In this document: positions 43,736-51,603 of the stretch, piece by piece
How the letters are laid out: each line of letters opens with the position of its first letter
How positions within the stretch are numbered: position 1 is the stretch's first letter
DNA from: Polyangiaceae bacterium
GTDB lineage: Bacteria > Myxococcota_A > Polyangia > Polyangiales > Polyangiaceae
DNA length: 64,000 nucleotides
Direction: 5' to 3'
Assembly (NCBI GenBank): GCA_025353725.1
Contig: JANXOF010000045.1
Span: 186,001 to 250,000, forward strand
Notes under the pieces: generated by a model
The model's database searches: none
The model's input: only the letters and a program-made list of their open reading frames with translations
What the model was told of the DNA's origin: nothing
Position numbers and translations under genes: made by a program

Positions 43736-44257
43736 ATGCGCACAGGCCGACGACTGATGGTACGAGGCGCGTCCAAGGTCATTGGCGCCCCGCGACGGAC
43801 GACGACGCTTCCGTCATTGTTGCCATGAGCGCGGCATTGAACGTCGAGGACCCTGGTCCGACCCCGGTGCCTCAAGCGCATATGGTCCGAACTCTCTCTC
43901 CACGCTGCGCGAAAGGCCACGGCGCGGACGAGCAGTTGTCCTTGCAGATGCTGAGACCTGTACGGCTACGCCTTGCTTATCTCGTTTTTGTCCAATGAAC
44001 TTGGCGGCAAGGTTTGCACCGTCGATGAAGTCTACGTCGCACCCCAAGCGCGCGGCCGTGGTCTCGCGGGGAGTCTTTTTGGACAACGGTTCGATGGCGG
44101 TCGGTGGTCACCAAGGCTGGTCGCGCTTGCACTTGAAACGGCGCCAGGCAACCAACGGGCTCGGAGATTTTATAAGCGCCACGGCTTTGTCGGCAAAAAC
44201 CTAAGCATGCGGCGGCTGACGCGATTGCTACCTATCAAAGCAGCGAAGGAAGAATTC
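43732..44257 (+). pseudogene. GNAT acetyltransferase, two frameshifts
   Basis: A GNAT domain can be read through three frames. HWRPATDDDASVIVAMSAAL runs in frame from ATG 43732. A shift near 43895 leads to STLRERPRRGRAVVLADAET. A second shift near 43960 leads to YGYALLISFLSNELGGKVCT, VDEVYVAPQARGRGLAGSLF (acetyl-CoA loop with QARGRGLA) and NQRARRFYKRHGF. Two indels in about 70 codons make the original protein unreadable unless they are sequencing errors. The last frame runs without a stop into the next GNAT gene. Confidence 0.75.
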
Positions 44258-44983
44258 ATGGATGACGAAGAGTTGGCACGCCGGTCCATTCTTGGTTTTG
44301 GCGAAATCATGGCTGCATTGGGCCGTTGGGGAACAGGTGCAGAAGCCGTAATTAGGCAAGCTGACGCAATCGGCGCGCGCGTCGTTACGGCGACAGGCAA
44401 TCCATGGTTCGATGGCGTGGTCGTGCCGCTAGGCGCCATGCCGCCGACGGGCGACAGCAACCTTCCCACGGGTGTGTGGACGCTTCAGAACAGCGTGTCA
44501 GGGCGAATCGAGCAACCTGAGATCGCTACCCCGTGCATGGGCCTCGACCTCTCTTCCCTTGCGCCTCGCCCACCGAGTATGCAGGTGAAGGTTGAAGAGG
44601 TCTCCTTCGCAGTTTTCGGCGATCTGAACGAACGCGCCTATGACGATATTGGCGTCTTTGGTCCCCTAGCCAGAGCACTCGCGAAGGACAACCGTATTCG
44701 CGTATACGGGCTGCGCGCCTCAGCCGAAGAGAGCAGCGCATTCGTTTGCGTTGCCCTAACGCTGACGGTTTTGGATGACCTTGGAATTCACTACGTTGCA
44801 ACTGAAGCGGCGCATCGGCGCAAAGGACTCGCAAGTTTACTCGTGCGTGCTCTCTTGGACGCTGGGAGGGCAAGCGGGCTCCGCTCTGCAACGTTGCAGG
44901 CGAGCGCGGAAGGTCTCCCGGTCTGGACACACCTTGGATTCCGCAGGGTAGCGACACTTCGCGGATTTGTGCGTCCGCCGTGA
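44258..44983 (+). CDS. GNAT-family acetyltransferase
   Basis: The start is ATG 44258 (MDDEELARRSILGFGE) with AAGGA eight bases upstream. The 241-residue protein has a non-conserved N-terminal half containing ARVVTATGNPWFDGVVVPLG and a C-terminal GNAT domain (LDDLGIHYVATEAAHRRKGL with the HRRKGLA acetyl-CoA loop, then GRASGLRSATLQASAEGLPV and HLGFRRVA). The frame is open upstream into the damaged GNAT gene, so a fused product is formally possible. The RBS argues for separate initiation. Confidence 0.75.
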   Translation: MDDEELARRSILGFGEIMAALGRWGTGAEAVIRQADAIGARVVTATGNPWFDGVVVPLGAMPPTGDSNLPTGVWTLQNSVSGRIEQPEIATPCMGLDLSSLAPRPPSMQVKVEEVSFAVFGDLNERAYDDIGVFGPLARALAKDNRIRVYGLRASAEESSAFVCVALTLTVLDDLGIHYVATEAAHRRKGLASLLVRALLDAGRASGLRSATLQASAEGLPVWTHLGFRRVATLRGFVRPP

Positions 44984-45090
44984 CGTGAATGGCAAACGAT
45001 CACCAACTCGCATCCGGCGCTTGCGTGCTCGTTTGCCGTGCTGAAATAATTCGACATGAAAACCCTTCTGGAAAAAGAAACTGCCGGCCA

Positions 45091-45471
45091 ATGCATCTCA
45101 ATAACTACCTATTTTTCACCACGGCATGTGAAGCCGCACTTTCCTTCTACGAGCAATGTGGCCTGGGTAAAGCGACCCTCATTCTCCGTCACGGGGCCGG
45201 CACTTCGATGCGGGGCAAGGTAATGCACGCGCGATTTGCCGGCCCGGGTATTGATTTTTTTGCGTCGGACAACGAGGACGCTGAGCCCATGCGCGGCTCC
45301 GCCCACATGCTTACGATGGACACGTGCGACCAGACGCGATCGATATTCGAGTTGCTTGCGGAGGGCGGTACAATCACTACGCCGCTTGGGCTTCAGTCTT
45401 GGGGTGACTTCTATGGCAAGATCACCGACCGCTTTGGAGTTCAGTGGATGCTCAATTGTCCAACCCGATAG
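45091..45471 (+). CDS. VOC/glyoxalase-fold protein (PhnB-like)
   Basis: The start is ATG 45091 (MHLNNYLFFTTACEAALSFY); earlier in-frame starts add unrelated residues. The 126-residue protein matches the PhnB-type vicinal-oxygen-chelate fold: LFFTTACEAALSFYEQCGL, GKVMHARFAGPGIDFFASD, and the C-terminal LQSWGDFYGKITDRFGVQWM. Such proteins are cytosolic with various small-molecule roles, and no substrate can be named. It lies 107 bp after the GNAT gene. Confidence 0.8.
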   Translation: MHLNNYLFFTTACEAALSFYEQCGLGKATLILRHGAGTSMRGKVMHARFAGPGIDFFASDNEDAEPMRGSAHMLTMDTCDQTRSIFELLAEGGTITTPLGLQSWGDFYGKITDRFGVQWMLNCPTR

Positions 45472-45852
45472 CGTCAGGCAGCCGATTCGCCAAGAAGTTG
45501 CCGCTCACTGCGCTAGTCTCTTCGGAGGTGATAGATTACTTTTTTCACTTGTAGGTCTTACCCGGAGGCACCCCGAATCGACGCGCCTGTTCCGCGATGG
45601 TCACCGTCCTCTACGATCGCAGCCAGGTCTACGTTGGCTTTGAATTAAGGCGCTAGCTTCTTGCGTGTATTATTCATCTGTCCCGCTTCCTCCTCGGAGA
45701 AGCAGGCTCTCTTTCTTACACCTTAAGCGCCGGAGCGAAATTTGGTGCCCACTTCACGGATCGGCGCAAGCATTCGCGAGTCCGCCATAGGCATCAGAGC
45801 GGCACTGGCCCTTGACACTGGACGTCAACGTTTACGGCTCCGCCGTTAGCAG
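45472..45852. other. Gene-free mosaic stretch
   Basis: I see no supportable gene. On the minus strand near 45640-45700, GGAAGCGGG is followed by ATG and MNNTRKKLAP then a stop, resembling the first codons of an IS3-type orfA. This is too short to call. The stretch abuts the IS5 remnant and looks like insertion-sequence debris. Confidence 0.4.
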
Positions 45853-46332
45853 CTACCCATCTACCGTACCGACGGCCGGAAATGCGAAGTGCTGTGACAC
45901 ACGCAGAAGGGGTTCGACGCGAAGATGCAGGGTACCGTCCGGCTCGTCATCGGAGCTAGCGAGCCGAGCACCATCGCAAAGCGAAAGCCGACGAGGCGCG
46001 CCGGGGCTCACTTGGAAGTAGGGTTCTCCAGGCTTCGCCAGGAGCGCAACCTCGGTGAACCCGCTTGCATTCTTCGACCCGTAAAAGCCCTGCGAGCCGT
46101 CGCTGCGTTGAAATATACGCACCTTATCAAGCTCACTGTTCCGCGCCTTCTTCTCGAATCGCGTGGCGATGGCTCGGAAGCGCTTCAGCGTGTGAAAGAC
46201 GCACTCCACGAGGTAGCGCTTCGCGTACAGCGCGCGCACGACGGGCAGCTTGCTTGGACGTTGCGGCTTCGAGCTGATGACGGGGCGCAATTTACGTTCT
46301 CGCACCGCTGCGCGGAAGTCGTCGGAGTCGCG
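45853..46332 (-). pseudogene. IS5-type transposase C-terminal remnant fused to a foreign tail
   Basis: From about 46332 to 46138 the minus strand reads DSDDFRAAVRERKLRPVISS and YAKRYLVECVFHTLKRFRAI followed by ATRFEKKARN, the end of an IS5/IS4-type DDE transposase with its catalytic Glu region. Its N-terminal two thirds are missing. The frame then continues into an unrelated but protein-like segment (KVRIFQRSDGSQGFYGSKNA to VSQHFAFPAVGTVDG). It looks like the 3' end of a host gene joined by a deletion or insertion. Confidence 0.7.
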
Positions 46333-46385
46333 TACGCGCTACACGAGTCCCGTACTTTCGTGATTCCTGATGCTTGTGCAGTCTG

Positions 46386-46745
46386 CACGGGACGACGGAA
46401 GCAGAGCGGAAGTGGACCGAGTTGGTGGCATCGTGGCAGGCGGGCGGCACGAGCGCGGAGGTGTTCCCAGAGGGTCCGCCGTTTGCGGCGTCGACGCGGA
46501 AGCGGTGGGCAGGACAGCTTCCCCGCCGCGCACGCGAGCGAGCGAGCGGCGCGCCTCGCGCCGGGCCCCCGTGTCGATGGCGTGCGTCGTTCGCCCAGAT
46601 GCTATCGCAGCCGTTCGCGCGCTGCAGGTGCCGCGTCGTATTGACGTCTTGGGAGCTCAAATCACGGTATGCCCAGGCTTCGATGCGCAGCTTTTTCGCG
46701 CGGTGGTGTCGGCACTCGGAGGCGCGCCGCCGACTCAGGAATGTG
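46386..46745 (+). pseudogene. IS66 accessory gene tnpA remnant
   Basis: TEAERKWTELVASWQAGGTS and AEVFPEGPPFAASTRKRW run in one frame. After about 46520 the homology continues in another frame with RRAPVSMACVVRPDA and CPGFDAQLFRAVVSALGG. This is the IS66 orf1/TnpA type with at least one frameshift. It is immediately followed by the stub of tnpB. Confidence 0.65.
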
Positions 46746-46935
46746 CATTTTTATAAACGCCTGGACGACGGAAGGTTCATCGCGGTCGACGTGCCCGCAA
46801 ACGCGACGGGTGTCGAGATTGCAGACGCCGAGCTTTAGGCGCTTCTCGACGGCATCGACGTCGAGGCAAAGACGCCAAAAGCGCTCGCCGTAAAATTGGG
46901 CTCGAAGAAAGCTATCGGCCCGGCTTCCGCAGCGC
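46745..46935 (+). pseudogene. IS66 tnpB stub with internal deletion and stop
   Basis: Only the end of TnpB remains: FYKRLDDGRFIAVDVPANAT then GVEIADAEL, a TAG at 46836-46838 where Glu is expected, and ALLDGIDVEAKTPKALAVKL beyond it. The first two thirds of tnpB are missing between the tnpA end and this piece, so the element is certainly dead. Confidence 0.65.
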
Positions 46936-47596
46936 GTCGGCAGTCCGAATTGTCGTCGCCCGCGCCACCTACGGGAAAAAAGACGGTGAGTTCGTCACGG
47001 TGGATGTGCCGAAAGAAGTCCAAAAGCGCGGACTTCTCGCGCCGTCGGTGATTTCTCGCATGCTCGTCGCCAAGTACCGCTTCGGGATGCCGCTTCACCG
47101 GTTCAGCGAGATGCTCTCTTCGGATGGCATCCGTCTCGATGACAGCGTGATGTGCCGGTACGCCGAGCACGTCGGCGCGACACTCGAATGTATTGTGCAG
47201 GCGTGCGTCAACGACGCCAAAGAAAACGCATTCTGTCTGTCCACCGACGCGACTGGAGTGAGCATCCAACCCAAGCGCACCTCCGGAACCCCCGGCAAAC
47301 GCGGGCAGCCTTGCCGTAAAGGCTATTTCTTCGTTGTCCGTCCCGACCAAGATCACGTACTTCTTCGAGTATCAGCGGAAACATACAACTGCCATTGTTT
47401 GCCAGATGTTTCGCGGTTTCGTCGGTTACATCCAGGCCGATGCCCTCGCCATCTACGACGCGCGTTACCACGGCGACGCGCGCGTGTGGCCTGACGACAC
47501 GCCGCCGCTTGAAGTCGGCTGCTGGGCCCACGTGAGAACAAAATTCTGGAAAGCCGCCACGACGGTCAACGAGTCGGCCTCGAAAGAGGCGCCGCG
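46935..47596 (+). pseudogene. IS66 transposase (tnpC) remnant
   Basis: EVQKRGLLAPSVISRMLVAK, MCRYAEHVGATLECIVQA, AFCLSTDATGVSIQPKRT and RGQPCRKGYFFVVRPDQDH form the DDE core of IS66 transposase in one frame. A +1 shift near 47350 moves the homology to FFEYQRKHTTAIVCQMFRGF, VGYIQADALAIYDARYHGD and PLEVGCWAHVRTKFWKAA. The N-terminal region and the last 150 or so residues are missing; homology stops near 47590, where XRE-like sequence begins. Confidence 0.8.
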
Positions 47597-47721
47597 AATC
47601 CTAGCCTCTCGACACTCGAACGCTTCGCGGAGGCCACCGGGATGCGCGTTCGCGTCTCGCTCGAACCCGGCCGAGCGTGCCCGGAAGAAGAAGGCGCGCA
47701 AGGCGACGCAGGCGGCACAAC
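47597..47721 (+). pseudogene. C-terminal scrap of an XRE-family antitoxin
   Basis: NPSLSTLERFAEATGMRVRV followed by SLEP in one frame, then (after a shift near 47668) RARKKKARKATQAAQ, match the end of HTH/XRE antitoxin-type regulators, which finish with an LERFAEATG box and a basic tail. The DNA-binding part is missing, replaced by the IS66 remnant. So an older toxin-antitoxin locus was cut here. Confidence 0.5.
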
Positions 47722-47724
47722 CCG

Positions 47725-48099
47725 TCACGGGGGCGGGATTTCCTCGACCGTTGTGCGCCCGTCGCGGGCGACCCAAAGGACCTCGTTCGTGAGGTCGCCG
47801 ACAGCGGAGAGGGCGGCAAGGGCAGCGCGGACATAGCGAAGCTGCTCGTCGCGGGTGGCGGCGCCGTTTTCGAGCATGATGATGCCGGGGTGAACGTCGC
47901 GAGCATGAGCCAGCTTGAGAGAGTCATCCACGTTGGCGGTGACGAGCACGCGATCTTTGTCGAAGGCACGGTCTAGCACTTCGCGGTACGAAGCCGCGAG
48001 GAGGCCGCGGTCTCGAACGTGGCAGGCACCTATGCCGTCTTCGTACGCGAGCTTCTCGGCCACCTCGGGCGAGATGTTCTCATCGAGTAGAAGCTTCAC
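47725..48099 (-). CDS. DUF5615 PIN-like toxin
   Basis: I chose GTG 48099 (VKLLLDENISPEVAEKLAYE), giving 124 residues; a longer start at 48144 adds 15 unrelated residues. The LLLDENISP opening, VRDRGLLAASYREVLDRAF, RVLVTANVDDSLKLAHA and HPGIIMLENG blocks define the Mut7-C/DUF5615 PIN-like fold, a predicted RNase. It overlaps the DUF433 gene by 20 bp, the standard antitoxin-toxin order, so the pair is probably an intact type II-like module. Confidence 0.82.
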   Translation of the reverse strand: MKLLLDENISPEVAEKLAYEDGIGACHVRDRGLLAASYREVLDRAFDKDRVLVTANVDDSLKLAHARDVHPGIIMLENGAATRDEQLRYVRAALAALSAVGDLTNEVLWVARDGRTTVEEIPPP

Positions 48100-48628
48100 G
48101 GGGACGACCGACACGGGGGTAAGCGAGGGTGTACAACTTCGCAAACTCGATCTCTTCGTCCTTGAGGTACGGGTAGTCCTCGCGCACGTCCGCGGGCGAT
48201 GCGCCTTTGATCAGCATGCCGCCGATCTGGCGCACGGCGAGACGGCTTTTCGCGAAGACGGGCTCTCCACCCAAGACCTTCTCATCTTCGACGAGCTTCC
48301 CCTTCCACGTCTCGAAGCGTTCGAGCTTTTCCTTCACCGCGCTCACGATCTCTCCGAGCTTAAGTTCGGTGATGGCGCTCAGCGCGAGCCGGGCCGGGGG
48401 TGGCTTCTCTTTGAGGGCATCGCGGATAAGCAGGTAGAGCTTCTTCCGGTCCCCCACGCCGAGGTCGAAGCCAAGCTCGGCCACGGTGCGAAAGTAGACC
48501 ACCGCAGGCAACTCAAAGCGCGGCGGGCTCGCGGAGCCGAAGAAGCCGTACTCCACGTCCTTGCGCACGCGGCGCTCTTCGAGCCCGGTGAACGCGACGA
48601 CTTCGGTGGCGGAAAGGGTCGGCGGCAT
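48080..48628 (-). CDS. DUF433-type antitoxin
   Basis: This 182-residue protein has an N-terminal MerR-like helix-turn-helix (MPPTLSATEVVAFTGLEERR) and a C-terminal DUF433 domain (LGGEPVFAKSRLAVRQIGGM, then GASPADVREDYPYLKDEEI). DUF433 proteins are usual partners of DUF5615 toxins. The N-terminal DNA-binding part suggests autoregulation. The imperfect palindrome GGATACAGTATAC (48645-48657) over the promoter -10 is a good candidate operator. Confidence 0.82.
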   Translation of the reverse strand: MPPTLSATEVVAFTGLEERRVRKDVEYGFFGSASPPRFELPAVVYFRTVAELGFDLGVGDRKKLYLLIRDALKEKPPPARLALSAITELKLGEIVSAVKEKLERFETWKGKLVEDEKVLGGEPVFAKSRLAVRQIGGMLIKGASPADVREDYPYLKDEEIEFAKLYTLAYPRVGRPREASTR

Positions 48629-48650
48629 AATGGTTCTCTGTCTAGGATAC

Positions 48651-48678
48651 AGTATACGGCGCCGTCGGACAGGTGCAA
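48651..48678 (-). promoter_or_regulatory. Promoter of the DUF433/DUF5615 module with overlapping palindrome
   Basis: On the minus strand, TTGCAC (complement of 48673-48678) and TATACT (complement of 48651-48656) are separated by 16 bases. The -10 overlaps the imperfect palindrome GGATACAGTATAC. The distance to ATG 48628 is about 22 bases. Confidence 0.55.
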
Positions 48679-48861
48679 GCTCGGCTCTTTTTCCGCGCTT
48701 CTATCGGACGTTGGCGGGGACCCTCTAGGTCACGAGATCATGAACGCGCGTCTCGCTACACAACCGACCGAGTCGATAATGCGCCTTCGCGAGCCCTCGC
48801 GGGAAATCGATCTGTGTCCTCACCCGTGTGCTCAGACCGCAAGCATACACTCCGAACGAGG

Positions 48862-48896
48862 AACGGGACCCCGCGCTCAGCGCTCGGGATCCCGTT
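48862..48896. terminator. Strong hairpin downstream of tRNA-Val
   Basis: AACGGGACCCCGCGC pairs with GCGCTCGGGATCCCGTT with one mismatch and a bulge. It is 19 bp beyond the tRNA 3' end in the tRNA direction. There is only a weak T-tract (GCTTTCG on the plus side), so the directionality is uncertain. Confidence 0.45.
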
Positions 48897-48914
48897 GCTT
48901 TCGAGTTCGAATTG

Positions 48915-48986
<72 letters not shown>

Positions 48987-49013
48987 GAAGCCGTTGCCGA
49001 ACTTCTTCGCTGT

Positions 49014-49042
49014 TGGTAACTCACGAGCATCCGGTCTGTCAA
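49014..49042 (-). promoter_or_regulatory. Probable tRNA-Val promoter
   Basis: Consensus TTGACA (complement of 49037-49042) and TTACCA (complement of 49014-49019) with 17-base spacing, about 30 bases upstream of the tRNA 5' end. Confidence 0.55.
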
Positions 49043-49106
49043 GCGCTCGTACCGCGCGACCTTTTCGCGGGCCCTCCCAGGGTTTTGCATGCCTCGAGCG
49101 CTGCGC

Positions 49107-51050
49107 TCAGAAGCGAAGCGTGAGCTCGACGCGCGCGCCGGCGTAGGCGGGGAACACCTTGCAGATGCCGCTCACGCACTTCAGGCCGCCGCGTTGCTGG
49201 CCTGCAAAGACGCGTAAGTTCGAGTCGCTCGTAAAGCGATAGAGAACCGAGCCGTTCAGGTAGTACGTCGGGAAGCCAAGCTGGGTGGTGTACTCAATGC
49301 CTTGACTGAATACCCACTTTGGAGCGACTTTCAGCGCGCTGTAGTGTTCGCCTTGGCGCCAGTAGGCGGGGCCAATGGCGGCGTCGCGTATGTTTTGGTT
49401 TTCTTCCTTGCGGACTCTATGCCGGCCCGTGAGCTCAATGGAGTACGGGCCGCGAATGTGCTGGCTAAGCGTATATTGAGCCTGAAACTCGTTGTAATAA
49501 GCCGCTCCGCTCTCTTTGGTGTCATCGCGTGCGCCTGCGGACACGAAAAAATGCGAGCGTCCTTTGTCGTAGACCCACTCGGCGCCTCCAAGCCCGTCGA
49601 AGACGCGGTTGCTGGTTCGCGCGGCGGAGATACCCGACCCGTCCTCACGGCGTAGCGTCCGTCCTTGTTCGTCGCAGCCGCCACCTGCTACTTCGCTTTT
49701 CGTGAAGGCATAAATTCCTTGTACATAAATGAGTAAATCGCTCGAAAGGCGGTAGTCCGTTCGCAGGCGGCCACCGTTCACACAAGCGTTGAAGAACCCG
49801 AACGCGCTGTCTTGCGTCGCGAGCTCGGCCTGCGGAATATTCGTGTACGAAACGTTCGCGAAGGCAGAGGCGCGCGTTTGGTCCACTGCGCCGGTGACGC
49901 CGTAAAAGTTGCGGTAGCTTTTGGCCTCGAGCGTACTCGTGAAGTGGCCCGCGTTCGTCGTGAGCGAGGCGTAGAGCGCGTTTCCGCTCGCCGCAGGGTC
50001 ATTCGGCGCCTTGTCGTGGCGTCGCCGCTCGACGACCGCCTCGACATACAAACTGCCATGCTTCCACAGGCTCGGAATCTCGATCGATTGCCCGCCAAGG
50101 AACACCTCACTCGCGGCGATCGTCGGCGTTACGGCACTCGGGAGTGTCGCGAGCCACGTCTCCGTGTCGCTCGGCGCGCAGCTTCCGAAGGGGGAATCGA
50201 AGGTACCCATGGCGATCCGTCCGTCGCTTTCGTAGCGATGCGGCGCGCATCGGGTAAACTGCGCGCCGTGCGTCGAGAGCACCACGGGCAGTCCTCGACC
50301 GGCTTGGATTTGAGCGCCCACCACGCGGTCTGAACCGAAAATGGGTTGGGGTCCGAAACGGTCACCCTCAATTCCGCGTGCGGGATCTGCGACGACGTCA
50401 CGCGGCACGATCAAGGCTCGGCCCGTCGCTTCGTCGATTCGTGTGGGGTTTAGCACTCCGGCTACCACCGTGAACGCGAACGGGTCGCGAGTGAACGTTA
50501 CCTTCGCACCGCGGACGGTCGTGTCAATTCCGAGTTCGTCGACCTTTCGAAGCGAAAGCACAAACCCTCGGCCGAATTGGACATACGCGTCGCCCGCGGT
50601 GAGCTCGAGTTCATCACCCGTATAGCGGGCAAAAAGTTTCGCGGGGTATATGTAGTCGCGATAGCGCGAGGAGTCGTCACGAAGCACGCTGTCAACCTGC
50701 TCTGGCGGAATACACGCGCGGCTCTGCCCCGCCGTGCAGACGCCCCGGTCGACTGGGCGACGCCAGTATGCCGACGAGTCGAGGCGCATACCGAGCGTCC
50801 ATCGCTCCCACTTCAGGGCTACGTTAAGACGGTTGATCCACGAGCCATAGCCGTGGTCGCGGACGTCTTCGCCCTCGTTGCGCCGCGCGTCAAACTGCTG
50901 CGAAACAAGCGTCGTCTCGGTCACGTCGAGCGTGACTGGTTTGCCTCCTACCGTCGCCACGTCGCTCGCGCGCGCGGCGCGAAGGTCGGTGAGAGTCGCT
51001 GCGACGGTCGCGACGACGACGCGGTACCGCCAAACGCTACTTCGTGCCAC
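49107..51050 (-). CDS. Outer-membrane beta-barrel protein (DUF6029-like)
   Basis: I chose GTG 51050 because it places the signal peptide (YRVVVATVAATLTDLRAARA) at the N-terminus; a longer frame from 51125 would overlap the thioredoxin gene by 89 bp. The mature protein of about 620 residues is made of alternating strands ending in a C-terminal Phe (AYAGARVELTLRF), the outer-membrane barrel signature. LTAGDAYVQFGRGFVLSLRK matches DUF6029 proteins. Extra cysteines (VCTAGQSRAC, CAPSD, NACVNG, LKCVSGICK) may pair. It is the third gene of a unit with two thioredoxin-fold lipoproteins and may receive disulfides from them. Confidence 0.75.
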   Translation of the reverse strand: MARSSVWRYRVVVATVAATLTDLRAARASDVATVGGKPVTLDVTETTLVSQQFDARRNEGEDVRDHGYGSWINRLNVALKWERWTLGMRLDSSAYWRRPVDRGVCTAGQSRACIPPEQVDSVLRDDSSRYRDYIYPAKLFARYTGDELELTAGDAYVQFGRGFVLSLRKVDELGIDTTVRGAKVTFTRDPFAFTVVAGVLNPTRIDEATGRALIVPRDVVADPARGIEGDRFGPQPIFGSDRVVGAQIQAGRGLPVVLSTHGAQFTRCAPHRYESDGRIAMGTFDSPFGSCAPSDTETWLATLPSAVTPTIAASEVFLGGQSIEIPSLWKHGSLYVEAVVERRRHDKAPNDPAASGNALYASLTTNAGHFTSTLEAKSYRNFYGVTGAVDQTRASAFANVSYTNIPQAELATQDSAFGFFNACVNGGRLRTDYRLSSDLLIYVQGIYAFTKSEVAGGGCDEQGRTLRREDGSGISAARTSNRVFDGLGGAEWVYDKGRSHFFVSAGARDDTKESGAAYYNEFQAQYTLSQHIRGPYSIELTGRHRVRKEENQNIRDAAIGPAYWRQGEHYSALKVAPKWVFSQGIEYTTQLGFPTYYLNGSVLYRFTSDSNLRVFAGQQRGGLKCVSGICKVFPAYAGARVELTLRF

Positions 51051-51603
51051 CAGCGGACAACGGTGCGAGAGCTGTCGCGACGTGTTCTTCGAGGAGCGCC
51101 TCGTCGCCAGAGTTGTATCCGTCATGCACGTAGACGACGTCGCCGCTCTTGTCGATTAAAACGGTGAGTGGCGCCGACTTTTTCGGGTTGTAGATGCTCG
51201 CGATGTGGGAGTCTTCGTCGAGTAATACGGGAAATGTAACCTCGTTGCGACGCGCCCAAGCGGGTACTTCCGCTATCGTGTCGGAGGAGTCCATCGCTAT
51301 GGCGAGAATCGCGAAACCACGGTGTCGCTCTTTTTCATAAAGGCGCCGGAGGTGGTGCAGCTCCGAAAGACACGGTTGGCACCATGTGGCGCAAAAGTCG
51401 AGAAGCACCACCTGCTTGCCAAGGTAGTCGCTCAGCTTCACCGTCTTGCCGTCGATGTCGTGGCCCGTAAAGTCGGCGGCGCGGCTGCCTTTGGAAGCGC
51501 TAGGCGACGTCTTGGTCGGTCCTGTCGTTGGCTCGCAGGCGGCACTTACGCAAAGCGCGCTCGCGAGTGCGGTGGCTGTCACAAAACGCAGAATCTCCCT
51601 CAT
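51037..51603 (-). CDS. TlpA/ResA-type thioredoxin-fold lipoprotein
   Basis: This 188-residue protein has a signal peptide ending in lipobox SAAC (residues 20-23). The thioredoxin fold has the active site FCATWCQPCLSEL, then FAILAIAMDSSDTI and the cis-Pro region APLTVLIDKSGDVV. It is of the TlpA type, reducing or exchanging disulfides in the periplasm. It overlaps the upstream thioredoxin-like lipoprotein by ATGA and the barrel gene by 14 bp. Confidence 0.9.
   Translation of the reverse strand: MREILRFVTATALASALCVSAACEPTTGPTKTSPSASKGSRAADFTGHDIDGKTVKLSDYLGKQVVLLDFCATWCQPCLSELHHLRRLYEKERHRGFAILAIAMDSSDTIAEVPAWARRNEVTFPVLLDEDSHIASIYNPKKSAPLTVLIDKSGDVVYVHDGYNSGDEALLEEHVATALAPLSAGGTK

Noticed and set aside
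45640-45700. Possible start of an IS3-type orfA (MNNTRKKLAP) on the minus strand
   Set aside because: Only ten codons before a stop; too short to support a feature beyond a remark.
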